From: Candidatus Eiseniibacteriota bacterium
Lineage (GTDB): Bacteria > Eisenbacteria > RBG-16-71-46 > CAIMUX01 > WJJG01
NCBI GenBank assembly: GCA_030601305.1
Contig: JAUVTV010000006.1
Span: 1 to 33,055 of the forward strand
Reading direction: 5' to 3'
DNA: 33,055 nucleotides
Shown here: positions 9,300 to 18,452 of the stretch, piece by piece
Layout of the letters: each line of letters starts with the position of its first letter
Position numbering within the stretch: the first letter of the stretch is position 1
Notes under the pieces: generated by a model
Seen by the model: the letters and a program-made list of their open reading frames with translations, nothing else
Told to the model about the DNA's origin: nothing
Databases searched by the model: none
Translations under genes and position numbers: made by a program

Positions 9300-9327
9300 A
9301 TTATGAGCCTCCGACGGGACTTGTCAA
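9300..9327 (-). promoter_or_regulatory. Sigma-70-type promoter of fusA
   Basis: On the minus strand a perfect -35 TTGACA (9327-9322) is followed by a 16-nt spacer and a 5/6-match -10 CATAAT (9305-9300). Transcription would start near 9293, about 25 nt before the fusA ATG. It would drive fusA and probably selA, the SPOR gene and smc. The -35 overlaps a TTGTCA that could serve the divergent TonB-like gene. Confidence 0.75.
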
Positions 9328-9349
9328 GGAAACCGCCGATGGCTACGCT
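9321..9349 (+). promoter_or_regulatory. Possible divergent promoter for the TonB-like gene
   Basis: TTGTCA (9321-9326) and TACGCT (9344-9349) are separated by 17 nt. The -10 keeps the first two bases and last T of TATAAT but is otherwise weak. A start near 9356 would leave a leader of about 12 nt before the ATG at 9368. It shares its -35 bases with the opposing fusA promoter, so the two would compete for polymerase. Confidence 0.35.
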
Positions 9350-9367
9350 TTGTTAGGGGGGGCAGCG

Positions 9368-10138
9368 ATGACCGACCCTCGGGGGGGCAGCGGCTACAGA
9401 CCGCGAGGCGCAAGCACGATGATCACGGCGGGCCTCACCGGGCACGAGATCGAGCAGTACTACCGCCGGCGATTCCGTTGGTCACTGCTGGCGTCGGGGT
9501 CTGCCTTCGCCCTGACTGCGCTGCTCTCGACGATCGTGCCCGTGCAGTGCGTCCCGGCGCACCTGACCGGCGCCGGTATCCACGGCCCGCGGCAGGAAGC
9601 CGAGGTCCTGTCCCCGCGGGACCATCCCCTGTCGGCCATCGAGGCGCTGGCCCGCGAGCGCGTCGCCGCCGGAGCCCTGCTCTGCGTCGAGTACGTCATC
9701 ACGGACCACGCCGACACCGACGAGCCGGCACCATCTCTCAAACCCTCCCCCTGGGTCGCGATTGCAGATCTGGTTGCCATCCAGCCCGAGGCGCCCGACG
9801 AGGTGGTGCTGGAAATCGAGCTGGACGAGTCCTTCACGACGCGCAACACCTCGGTCCGCAGCGAGCAGTCCCCCGATTTCGCCATCCTGTACATGAGACG
9901 CCCCCTCTATCCGAAGTTCTCGGAAACCGCCGGGGTCGAGGGTCTGATCACCCTGAAGGCGACCGTGAACCCGGACGGGAAGGTCACCCGCGTCACCGCC
10001 ATCGCGAACGAGACCGACGTCCTGTGCCTCCAGGCCTCCGAGGCCGCCTTGCGAGAGTGGGAGTTCAAACCGATGGAAATCCACAGTCAGGCGATCTGGT
10101 TCAGCGTCGTGGTGCCGTTCCGCTTCAGGCTGGAGTAG
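9368..10138 (+). CDS. TonB-like energy transducer, C-terminal TonB domain
   Basis: The 256-residue protein has a short basic cytoplasmic N-terminus, one membrane helix (about residues 38-58) and a periplasmic C-terminal domain. Its last 80 or so residues fit the TonB C-terminal fold: PLYPKFSETAGVEGLITLKA, then VNPDGKVTRV and ALREWEFKP. Such domains couple the proton-motive force to outer-membrane receptors. The Pro/Lys/Glu-rich spacer of classical TonB is absent; residues 60-170 are ordinary sequence. No exbB, exbD or receptor gene is nearby, so the partner is unknown. The ATG at 9368 follows a G-rich ribosome site (AGGGGGG). A TTG 18 nt upstream and ATGs near 9419 are weaker choices. This is the only plus-strand gene, convergent with the LpoA-like gene. 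Domain call is good; a true TonB role is less certain. Confidence 0.8.
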   Translation: MTDPRGGSGYRPRGASTMITAGLTGHEIEQYYRRRFRWSLLASGSAFALTALLSTIVPVQCVPAHLTGAGIHGPRQEAEVLSPRDHPLSAIEALARERVAAGALLCVEYVITDHADTDEPAPSLKPSPWVAIADLVAIQPEAPDEVVLEIELDESFTTRNTSVRSEQSPDFAILYMRRPLYPKFSETAGVEGLITLKATVNPDGKVTRVTAIANETDVLCLQASEAALREWEFKPMEIHSQAIWFSVVVPFRFRLE

Positions 10139-10140
10139 CC

Positions 10141-10270
10141 GGGTTCTCGCCGGAGTATTGGGGAGGTCCGCGGAAGGCCCCGCGGCGCGGCTGTCCTCGC
10201 TCGCCCGAACGGGCTCGCTGCGAGAACGCCCGCGGAGCTTTCCGCGGCACCTCCCCCTCCAATAGAACCC
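10141..10270. repeat. Large imperfect inverted repeat between convergent genes
   Basis: The gap between the two convergent stop codons folds almost completely on itself. The outer arms share GGGTTCT and TATTGG. The middle arms (10161-10175 and 10239-10257) pair GGAGGT-CCGCGGAA with its complement with few bulges. The centre holds CGCCCG-AA-CGGGC flanked by CTCGC repeats. It could end transcription from both sides, though no long T-run is present on either strand. The interrupted, nested arms also resemble a dispersed palindromic element inserted between genes. Confidence 0.6.
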
Positions 10271-10273
10271 CGT

Positions 10274-12109
10274 CTAGCGCTCGTCGGGCGGGATCTCTTC
10301 GAACGTGCCCGCGGGCGCGTTCTCCGCCGGTCGGGCAGAGACGGAGTCGGGAGGTGCCGCCGTCGTGTCGAAGGCGGCCGCTTCACCCTGCCGGCCCCCG
10401 CGCCCCACGAGATTCACTTGATCGCCCCAGCGCAGGTAGATCGCCGATGCGGACACCGCCTCCGGCACGGGCGGTTTGCGCCCTTCGCCCCGAGCGCGCG
10501 CGGCCGCGGAGGACGCCTCGAGAACCCCCTCGAGCGCCTCGCAGCAATAGCCGCCTGTCTCGACCGCGGCGCCGAGGAGTCCGAAGGCCGTCCAGCCCCG
10601 GTGGGCGAACTCGTCCGGACCCGTGCCGAAGAGGCGCAAGTAGGTCTCCTCGAAGCCGGCGGCCTCACCGCGCGGATGCATCGCGACATAGGTGTCACCG
10701 GGATAGAGCGTGGTCAGCCCGAATTCGTTGACCACCTGCGTGACCAGCTTGTCACCCATCGGCGGTCCGCCGATGTAAGGCCCCAGGAAGCCACAGTGGG
10801 CAAGTTGCGAGAGAAGGGCAACGAGTTCACGCATTCCACCCGGACAGAAGATCCCCTCGATCGCGCCCGGGAGCGGTCCCCCGTTCTCTTCGCACAGATC
10901 GCCGAAATCGGTGGTCCCCGGCGGGTACGCCCGCTCGAGGGTCACCCGTCCTCCCCGCGCGCGGAGCAACCGGCCGAAGAGGCGCGCCCAGCGCTCGCCT
11001 TCCGGGTGTTGCGGCCAGAGGAGAGCCGCATTTCGCACGCTCAGCGAATCCACGGCGTACGCCACCAGGGCCGAGGCCTGCTCGAACGACCCGACGACGG
11101 ACGTATAGACCCCCGGCCCCAGCTGCCCGATGCTCGTGTCGGTGGCCGCCGGGGAGAGCAGGATCGCGTCACGATCGTGAAGGTAGGCCGCCGCCATCAA
11201 GGTGTGGAGGCTGAAGATCTCACCGATGAAGACGCGAATGCCGCGCCCGTAGAGACGCTGGACGGCATCCAGACAGCCCTGCGGCGTGCCGCGCGTGTCC
11301 GCGATCTCGAGCCGCAGCGGATAGCGGGCGCGCGCATTGTGCAATCGCCGGGCGACGTCGGCGCCGTTGGCGAGCGCGATGCCGTAGCGGGCGTACAGAC
11401 CGTTGAGCGGTGCCAGAACCCCGATCGTGAAGAAGTCGGAGAGCTGGGCGGGTGCACCGAGCATCTTCTCGGGCACGGGAGGCGCGGGACCGGCCGTCTC
11501 GCCACAGGTCTCCTGCGCCGCCAGCCAGGCGCGGTGAGCCTCGTTCGCGTGTCCCCGCTCCCGCTCGCCGGATACGTAGTCGGGGACGGCCTGGCAGAGT
11601 AGCTCGTGGCGCGGGTACTTCCAAGAGAGGTACGCGATCTCGGCCTGTGACAGGCCCCCACGCAAGAGGCGAAGGATGTTCTGCCGACCCTCGCGCTCCT
11701 CGTCACGTCCGAAGCGCGCGAAGGTCAGCCACCAGTCGGCCGCCTCGAGCAGCAGCCCCTGTCCCTGCAGCGATCGCGCCAGGAGGCGCACCCATGGGGC
11801 GTCACTGGGCCCCGGGGGGCGGTCGCCGAGAAGCGGCGCCAGCGCCGTGATGGCCTCGCTGAAGCGGCCCAGCTCGATCAGCGCCTCGGCGGCGATCAGC
11901 CGCGCCTCGCGACCCTCGGCAGATCGCGAACTCTCCAGAATCGGCTGCGCGGCGGCGTAGGCCTCTTCGTAGCGTCCGTACTCGAAAGCCCGGCGCGCGG
12001 CATCCAGCTGCCGGCTGGCGGCCGCCGGGGTGGGGAGCAGTAGGCTCGCCAAGCAAGCGAGGAGAAGGATCGCTTGCGCGCTCACGCTGCCGCCGTCACG
12101 AAGGCGCAT
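10274..12109 (-). CDS. LpoA-like periplasmic protein: TPR-type N-terminus plus type 1 periplasmic-binding domain
   Basis: The 611-residue protein begins with a signal peptide ending in TPAAA (cleavage near residue 31). Helical repeats of TPR type follow at about 33-230 (RRAFEYGRYEEAYAAAQPIL and similar). From about 265 there is a Leu/Ile/Val-binding-protein type domain (FFTIGVLAPLNGLYARYGIALANGADVA). This two-part plan is that of E. coli LpoA, the outer-membrane activator of PBP1A. It also occurs in ABC-type amino-acid receptors of many phyla. No lipobox is visible and no ABC transporter genes adjoin, which favours a cell-envelope role over nutrient uptake. The ATG at 12109 is chosen because it starts the signal peptide; the longer open frame is antisense to the nuclease gene. 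It lies 58 nt after that gene. Fold is confident, function is inference. Confidence 0.8.
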   Translation of the reverse strand: MRLRDGGSVSAQAILLLACLASLLLPTPAAASRQLDAARRAFEYGRYEEAYAAAQPILESSRSAEGREARLIAAEALIELGRFSEAITALAPLLGDRPPGPSDAPWVRLLARSLQGQGLLLEAADWWLTFARFGRDEEREGRQNILRLLRGGLSQAEIAYLSWKYPRHELLCQAVPDYVSGERERGHANEAHRAWLAAQETCGETAGPAPPVPEKMLGAPAQLSDFFTIGVLAPLNGLYARYGIALANGADVARRLHNARARYPLRLEIADTRGTPQGCLDAVQRLYGRGIRVFIGEIFSLHTLMAAAYLHDRDAILLSPAATDTSIGQLGPGVYTSVVGSFEQASALVAYAVDSLSVRNAALLWPQHPEGERWARLFGRLLRARGGRVTLERAYPPGTTDFGDLCEENGGPLPGAIEGIFCPGGMRELVALLSQLAHCGFLGPYIGGPPMGDKLVTQVVNEFGLTTLYPGDTYVAMHPRGEAAGFEETYLRLFGTGPDEFAHRGWTAFGLLGAAVETGGYCCEALEGVLEASSAAARARGEGRKPPVPEAVSASAIYLRWGDQVNLVGRGGRQGEAAAFDTTAAPPDSVSARPAENAPAGTFEEIPPDER

Positions 12110-12167
12110 CCTGGCTGTCCCGGTTGAAGGGCCCGTATGCTCCGGGTAAGTGGCGGTGTGTCCGCGA

Positions 12168-12677
12168 CTAGAACCGGAACTTGCCGAAGTCCTTCGGACT
12201 GAGGTTCTCGATGTGCTCGCGCAGCTCCTCTGCACGCTGCTCATCGGACTCGTCGGACGACGCACCGGCCGTGGCCAGCAGGCTGTCGATCTCACTGGAG
12301 AAGAGCTTGCCGTCCGCGTAGATCTTGGCCTTGGTCTTCAGAGCGAGCGCGATCGAATCACTGGGGCGCGCGTCGACACACAGGATCTCACCGGCGTGCT
12401 CCAAGTAGACCTTGGCGTAGAACGTGTTCTCCACCAGGTCGCAGATCTCGACGCGCTGCACCTTGACCTTGAGGCCCTTGAGAACACTCGCCAGCAGATC
12501 GTGCGTCAGGGGTCGCGGGAACTTGCGGCCGGCCAACTCCATGGAGATGACGTTGGCCTCGGGGTGTGCGATCCAGATGGGGATCTTGCGGTCGCCTTGG
12601 GCGTCCTTGAGGATGACGACTGGCGTCTGGTTCTTCTGATCGACGGCCAGTGTCTCTACGACCACTTCAACCAACAC
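12168..12677 (-). CDS. Bifunctional nuclease family protein (DUF151/BFN)
   Basis: The 169-residue protein matches the bifunctional nuclease family, named from plant proteins with DNase and RNase activity. In bacteria it is widespread, and its role is poorly known. Visible family features are VVILKDAQGDRKIPIWI near residue 20, the central DLVENTFYAKVYL, and VDARPSDSIALALKTKAKIY near 101-120. A charged tail of about 35 residues (SSDESDEQRAEELREHIENLSPKDFG) follows the domain. The start is GTG, 35 nt after the PPIase lipoprotein stop, with a GGGGGA stretch about 11 nt upstream. It lies between the PPIase and LpoA-like genes on the same strand. Confidence 0.88.
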   Translation of the reverse strand: MLVEVVVETLAVDQKNQTPVVILKDAQGDRKIPIWIAHPEANVISMELAGRKFPRPLTHDLLASVLKGLKVKVQRVEICDLVENTFYAKVYLEHAGEILCVDARPSDSIALALKTKAKIYADGKLFSSEIDSLLATAGASSDESDEQRAEELREHIENLSPKDFGKFRF

Positions 12678-12712
12678 GTTCTGCGCATCCCCCGTCCGTG
12701 CTTCGTCGCGCG

Positions 12713-13957
12713 CTAACGCGGCGCCGCCTCGGATTCGTCCGGCTGCCCTACGACCGCCCTGATCGCAGCGTAGATCGATTGCGCCGAGGAGGCCATCTCA
12801 TGCTCGGGGTACGTCTCCAAGAACTCCCCGAGCGCACGCAAGGCCCCCAAGGTGTCGGCAGTCTCCTCGGCCCGCAGGTATCCTACCATGAAGAGCGATT
12901 CGGCGTTGAAGCGGCTCCCGGGATAGTGATCCAGGATCCATTCGTACATCCGCAGCTGGCGGGGCTTGTCCATCTCCTTCTGCGCGACCTCGAACAGCCC
13001 GGTGTCATCCATCTGGTAGAAGTAGAACTCGTCGAGAGCCTCGGGATAGACCTTCACCGAGTAGGCCTGCCGGAGCGAGTCGAGCATCTCGCCCTGCTTG
13101 CGCCCCCCCTGCGCCATGCGCAGCTTGCGGGCGATGTCCTCGCGAACCTCTTCGAAGGTCTTGTAGTGACCCTCGCGGTAACGGTCGACGCGGACGATGT
13201 GCCAGCCCTTGGATGTCTCGAACGGTTCGCTGACGTCTCCGGGTCGCATGGCGAGCACCCGCTCGCCGAGCCTGGGAACCTTCCCCAGATGCCCTGCATT
13301 GTGGTACGTGTCCATCGCTGGCATCTTGCCCCCGCGTTTGGCCGAGACCTCGTCGATGGACAGCTCCGTGGCCAAGTCCTCGAACGCCTCCCCCGCCTGG
13401 AGGCGCCGGTGGGCCTGCCGAGCATCCGCCTCGCTCGCGAAGAGCATGTGGTAGTACTCCGCGCGCGGCTTCACGTAGAAGCGCTCGCGATTCTCGTCGT
13501 AGTGCTCGCGCGTCGCATCTTGCGACGGATTCACGTTGGCGCGGCGCGTCTCGAAGGAGAGCGCGCGATTGGCGAGCAGACCGTCCCGGTAGAGATTGAT
13601 CATCCGCAGGTACTCGGGATCCTTCTGGTACCCCTCGAGCTCGGCGAGCCGGACCATGCACTGCTCGGTAATGACGCGGTCGAGAACGCTCCGCGCCTGC
13701 AGGGCCATCTCCGGCCCCGTCTGCGGGAACGCGGGAAGCATGACGCGGATCTTGTGCTTGAGGTGGCTGGCGGTGATCGGCTTGCCGTCGATCTCGGCGA
13801 CCACCAGATCGCCGCCGGGAAGGTTGGGGTCGGAGAAGTCGGCCTCGGGAAGCTCGCGGGAAGGCTCCGGGCAACAGCCGCCGATGGCGAGACAGACCAC
13901 GGCAAGACCCCACCACCGGGCCGTCACGGCAACCGGACTGCGGCTGGTACGCTCCAC
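12713..13957 (-). CDS. Parvulin-type peptidyl-prolyl isomerase lipoprotein with C-terminal TPR-like module
   Basis: The 414-residue protein carries a lipoprotein signal ending in the lipobox IGGC (Cys near residue 28), so it is probably membrane-anchored in the periplasm. A SurA/PrsA-like N-terminal helical chaperone region follows, with VVAEIDGKPITASHLKHKI near 55. The parvulin domain (about 185-280) contains YHMLFASEADARQAHRRL and FETSKGWHIVRVD. It should catalyse cis-trans proline isomerisation and help fold exported proteins. The last 90 residues look like TPR helices (YEWILDHYPGSRFNAESLFM), which is unusual for PrsA or SurA. The GTG start has an excellent AGGAGGT site. The longer open frame upstream belongs to rplI antisense-phase sequence. 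It lies 35 nt after rplI, in line with the ribosomal genes. Confidence 0.9.
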   Translation of the reverse strand: MERTSRSPVAVTARWWGLAVVCLAIGGCCPEPSRELPEADFSDPNLPGGDLVVAEIDGKPITASHLKHKIRVMLPAFPQTGPEMALQARSVLDRVITEQCMVRLAELEGYQKDPEYLRMINLYRDGLLANRALSFETRRANVNPSQDATREHYDENRERFYVKPRAEYYHMLFASEADARQAHRRLQAGEAFEDLATELSIDEVSAKRGGKMPAMDTYHNAGHLGKVPRLGERVLAMRPGDVSEPFETSKGWHIVRVDRYREGHYKTFEEVREDIARKLRMAQGGRKQGEMLDSLRQAYSVKVYPEALDEFYFYQMDDTGLFEVAQKEMDKPRQLRMYEWILDHYPGSRFNAESLFMVGYLRAEETADTLGALRALGEFLETYPEHEMASSAQSIYAAIRAVVGQPDESEAAPR

Positions 13958-13992
13958 ACCCACCTCCTGTCGTTTGCCTCCGGGGGGCAGAG

Positions 13993-14448
13993 CTACTCGG
14001 CTCCCTCCTGTTTGGCGACCCAGACCTTGAGCGTCGTGCTGATGTCCTGGAACAGCTTGACGTCGACCCAGTACACACCAAGGACCTTGAGCGGTTCCTC
14101 GAGCTGCACCTGACGCCGGTCTACGGAGAAGCCCCGCTCCTTGAGCGCATCGGCGATGTCCTGCGTGGTGACGCTGCCGAAGAGCTTCTCGTCCTCGCCG
14201 ACCTGCGCATGGATCGTGAGACTCACGTCCTTCATCTGCTTCGCCAACGCTTCGGCCGCACGCTGCTCCTTGTCCGTCCGCGTGCGCCGCGCGCGTTCGG
14301 TCTCTTCGAACATGCGTGCCCCGGCGCTCGTCGCCGGCAGGGCAAGGTCCCTGGGTAGAAGAAAGTTGCGAGCGTAGCCCCGCGCCACCTGCACGCGGTC
14401 TCCCCGCGTGCCAAGTCCCTCGACGTTTTCGAGTAGAATGATATCCAT
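13993..14448 (-). CDS. rplI: 50S ribosomal protein L9
   Basis: L9 has two globular domains joined by a long helix and binds 23S rRNA near the L1 stalk. The 151-residue product is of normal size. The N-terminal domain reads MDIILLENVEGLGTRGDRVQVARGYARNFL. The connecting helix runs roughly 45-75. The C-terminal domain contains KLFGSVTTQDIADAL. The gene follows rpsR by 82 nt in the conserved rpsF-rpsR-rplI order. Its ATG has a G-rich site (GGGGGCGG). Confidence 0.97.
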   Translation of the reverse strand: MDIILLENVEGLGTRGDRVQVARGYARNFLLPRDLALPATSAGARMFEETERARRTRTDKEQRAAEALAKQMKDVSLTIHAQVGEDEKLFGSVTTQDIADALKERGFSVDRRQVQLEEPLKVLGVYWVDVKLFQDISTTLKVWVAKQEGAE

Positions 14449-14530
14449 CGCACCGCCCCCTGAGGATCAATCCGTCAATGGCCCAACCGGACACGCTCCG
14501 CTCCCGCGAGGTGCTCACCGGGGCCGACGT

Positions 14531-14773
14531 CTAGTAGCTGTCGCTCTCGAATGGGATCAGGGCCAGAATCCGCGCCCGCTTGACGGCCCGCCGGATCTGG
14601 GCCTGGTGCCGGGAGCAGTTGCCCGAAATGCGCCGCGGCACGATCTTGCCCCGGTCGGTGATCGCCCGATAGAGGCGTCGCTCATCCTTGTAGTCCACCT
14701 GCTCGACGCGATCGAGACAGAGCTTGCAGATCTTCCTGCGCACCACCTTGGGTGTCTTCTTCGTCTTCGCCAT
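14531..14773 (-). CDS. rpsR: 30S ribosomal protein S18, Cys-rich (zinc-type) form
   Basis: S18 pairs with S6 on the platform of the small subunit. The 80-residue product has the conserved core IDYKD-like VDYKDERRLYRAITDRGKIVPRRISG and RAVKRARILALIPF. Four possible zinc ligands are present: C16 and C19 (CKLC) and C53 and H56 (CSRH). E. coli S18 lacks this set, and ribosomal proteins are known to exist in Cys-containing and Cys-free forms. Zinc binding is my inference. The gene sits 153 nt after rpsF with no ssb between them. Confidence 0.97.
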   Translation of the reverse strand: MAKTKKTPKVVRRKICKLCLDRVEQVDYKDERRLYRAITDRGKIVPRRISGNCSRHQAQIRRAVKRARILALIPFESDSY

Positions 14774-14811
14774 GATACCTCGGTCCTCTACCTCTCGTGC
14801 ATGGATCGAAA

Positions 14812-14875
14812 CCCGGGCATTTCCCGGGCCGCGGGATCGCTCTCGCCAACACGGCGAAAGAGCGATTCGATCCGC
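14812..14875 (-). other. Two hairpins in the rpsF-rpsR intergenic leader
   Basis: The 153-nt gap between rpsF and rpsR holds no gene; ssb, often found here, is missing. Read on the minus strand, a first hairpin (14875-14831) has an ATCGCTCT/AGAGCGAT stem, an inner CGCC/GGCG stem and outer GCGG/CCGC pairing. A second (14828-14812) pairs CCCGGG with CCCGGG around a 5-nt loop and is followed by TTT. The pair could be an attenuator, a processing site or an mRNA stabiliser. The short T-run makes strong termination unlikely. Confidence 0.55.
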
Positions 14876-14926
14876 AAAAGAACGCGTGCGTCAACGTCGC
14901 GGCAGCAGCGGGCTCCCCCGCCCATC

Positions 14927-15538
14927 CTACTCTTCCGTTTTGGGTCCCGGTCCAGCCTCGGACGGTTGGCCTGTCGGGCCGGCCGCGTCGGGCGGTGTCT
15001 TTTCGGGCGTCGCCGCCTGGGCCGACGGCCTTCGATCGCCTTCGGCAGGGGCCTTGCGATCATCTTCGGCAGGAACCTTCCGATCATCTTCGGCAGGGCC
15101 GCTCCGACTGCCTTCGGGAGGGCCTCCTCGGTCACGCCCTTCGCTGCGCCGGCCTCGGGGGCCGAGACCCCGACCCCGTCCCCGGGGGCCCCCCGGTCCG
15201 TCACCCCGGTAGCCGCGTCTCTCACGCCCCTTCAAGTCGGGAGGAAAGGCGTCCCCTGGGCTCATGACGGTCAGGTGACGCAGCACCGTTTCATCGATCT
15301 TGAACTTGCGATCCAGCGCCACCAGCACATCGGGGTTGCTGCGGAAGCGGGCCAGCACGTAGAAGCCGTCGCTCGCCTTGCGGATCTGGTAAGCGAGCTT
15401 GCGGCGACCCCACTTGTGCACCCCCACCATCTCGCCCTGGCCGTCGGAGACGGTCTGCTTGAACGAGGCGATCTGCTTCTCGATCCCGGCGTCGTCGACC
15501 TTCGGGTGCAGGATGAAGACGGTTTCGTATTCCTTCAC
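14927..15538 (-). CDS. rpsF: 30S ribosomal protein S6 with a long disordered C-terminal tail
   Basis: S6 binds S18 and 16S rRNA on the small subunit. The core (residues 1-95) is standard: KEYETVFILHPKV, then HKWGRRKLAYQI near 41-52 and ETVLRHLTVM. The remaining 108 residues (96-203) are rich in Gly, Arg, Pro, Asp and Glu. They include an RG-rich stretch (RGDGPGGPRGRGRGLGPRGR) and an 8-residue repeat PAEDDRKx. Usual S6 lengths are 95-140, so the tail is exceptional. The GTG at 15538 is chosen because GGGAGGA lies 7 nt upstream and the core begins directly. An in-frame ATG at 15613 would overlap the -10 of the promoter. The gene heads the rpsF-rpsR-rplI run. Confidence 0.95.
   Translation of the reverse strand: MKEYETVFILHPKVDDAGIEKQIASFKQTVSDGQGEMVGVHKWGRRKLAYQIRKASDGFYVLARFRSNPDVLVALDRKFKIDETVLRHLTVMSPGDAFPPDLKGRERRGYRGDGPGGPRGRGRGLGPRGRRSEGRDRGGPPEGSRSGPAEDDRKVPAEDDRKAPAEGDRRPSAQAATPEKTPPDAAGPTGQPSEAGPGPKTEE
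15033..15120 (-). repeat. 24-nt tandem repeat in the rpsF tail
   Basis: Three 24-nt units (15033-15056, 15057-15080, 15081-15104) and a degenerate partial fourth encode the 8-residue repeats PAEDDRKV, PAEDDRKA and PAEGDRRP. The length keeps the reading frame, so copy number could vary without breaking S6. Confidence 0.85.
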
Positions 15539-15575
15539 CGGTGGTTCCTCCCAGACTCTTGGGCGAGGTGCCCCT

Positions 15576-15590
15576 GGCGCGATACGCGCC
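15576..15590 (-). other. Leader hairpin upstream of rpsF
   Basis: A perfect 6-bp stem (GGCGCG/CGCGCC) with a 3-nt loop lies about 40 nt before the rpsF start, inside the predicted leader. Leaders of rpsF often carry an S6:S18-binding autoregulatory RNA. I cannot match the full motif here, so a regulatory role is only a suggestion. Confidence 0.4.
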
Positions 15591-15611
15591 TCATCACGTC
15601 CAAAGTCATCC

Positions 15612-15641
15612 ATTTAGCCGTATTTGACCCGGCAATGTCAA
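15612..15641 (-). promoter_or_regulatory. Promoter candidate for rpsF-rpsR-rplI
   Basis: On the minus strand TTGACA (15641-15636) is followed by 18 nt and CTAAAT (15617-15612), a 3/6 match to TATAAT. Transcription would begin near 15605, giving a leader of about 65 nt before the rpsF GTG. The site lies in the 120-nt gap after hppA, where a new transcript would be expected. Confidence 0.5.
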
Positions 15642-15658
15642 GCCCTGTGGCCCGCTCG

Positions 15659-17752
<2,094 letters not shown>

Positions 17753-17755
17753 GCG

Positions 17756-18397
17756 CTACTTCCCCTTCTTGCGGACCTCGTCGGAGGGCTCCGCCGTCGT
17801 CTCCATCTCGTCCTCTGATTCGGGCTCCGCCCACGGCGGGGGAAGCGCGTTGAACCAACTCATCGTCTTCTCGATCCCCACCCCGAGGATCATCTTCACG
17901 GCCTCGAGCGCCCGATCGATCAGTTGGCGCAACCGCTCGCGCTCGGCCGGGCTGAAACCGCCCAGCACATGATCGACCATCTCCCCCTGTTCGGAAGGCC
18001 GCCCCACACCGAGGCGCATGCGCGCCACCCGCGTGGAACCGACCGCGGCGATGACCGACTCCAGGCCGTTGTGACCGCCGTCGCCGCCGGAGGCGCGGAT
18101 GCGCAGCTTGCCGAACGGCAAGTAGACGTCGTCGAGGATCACCAGGAAGTCGGCGGGCTCCGCTCCCTCCGCCAGGAGCCGGACCACCGCTTCGCCGCTG
18201 CAGTTCATGAAGGTCGTCGGCCGAACCGCGCGATGCTCCCGCCCCCGAACACGCAGAAGCGCCTCTTCGAACAAGGGGCGCTTGCGCCAGGCGCCGGTGC
18301 CCCAGCGCCTTCGCGCGGCCTGCGCCACGAGGTAACCGGCGTTGTGGCGCGTCCACTCGTACTCGGGACCCGGGTTGCCCAGACCGAGGAGAATCAT
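17756..18397 (-). CDS. pth: Peptidyl-tRNA hydrolase
   Basis: Pth releases peptidyl-tRNA dropped from ribosomes by cleaving the peptide-tRNA ester. The 213-residue product keeps the catalytic set: N8 in LGNPG, H18 in TRHNAG, N64 in TFMNCSG, D88/D89 in LDDVYLP and N109 in GGHNG. The last 25 or so residues (PPPWAEPESEDEMETTAEPS and beyond) form a charged tail missing from the standard 185-195-residue enzyme. The gene follows rplY by 55 nt in the widespread prs-rplY-pth order and is followed 3 nt later by hppA. Confidence 0.96.
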   Translation of the reverse strand: MILLGLGNPGPEYEWTRHNAGYLVAQAARRRWGTGAWRKRPLFEEALLRVRGREHRAVRPTTFMNCSGEAVVRLLAEGAEPADFLVILDDVYLPFGKLRIRASGGDGGHNGLESVIAAVGSTRVARMRLGVGRPSEQGEMVDHVLGGFSPAERERLRQLIDRALEAVKMILGVGIEKTMSWFNALPPPWAEPESEDEMETTAEPSDEVRKKGK

Positions 18398-18452
18398 AGG
18401 CTGGCCACTCCCGTCGCGTTATCGCGAACCACTCCGCGGCCACGACGCCGTG

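Noticed and set aside
14812-14828. Rho-independent terminator between rpsF and rpsR
   Set aside because: The hairpin is strong but followed by only three T, and rpsR and rplI are normally co-transcribed with rpsF; kept as an undefined leader hairpin.
15539-15613. An in-frame ATG extension of rpsF adding 25 residues
   Set aside because: The downstream GTG has a strong ribosome site and begins the S6 core exactly, while the upstream ATG overlaps the -10 of the promoter.
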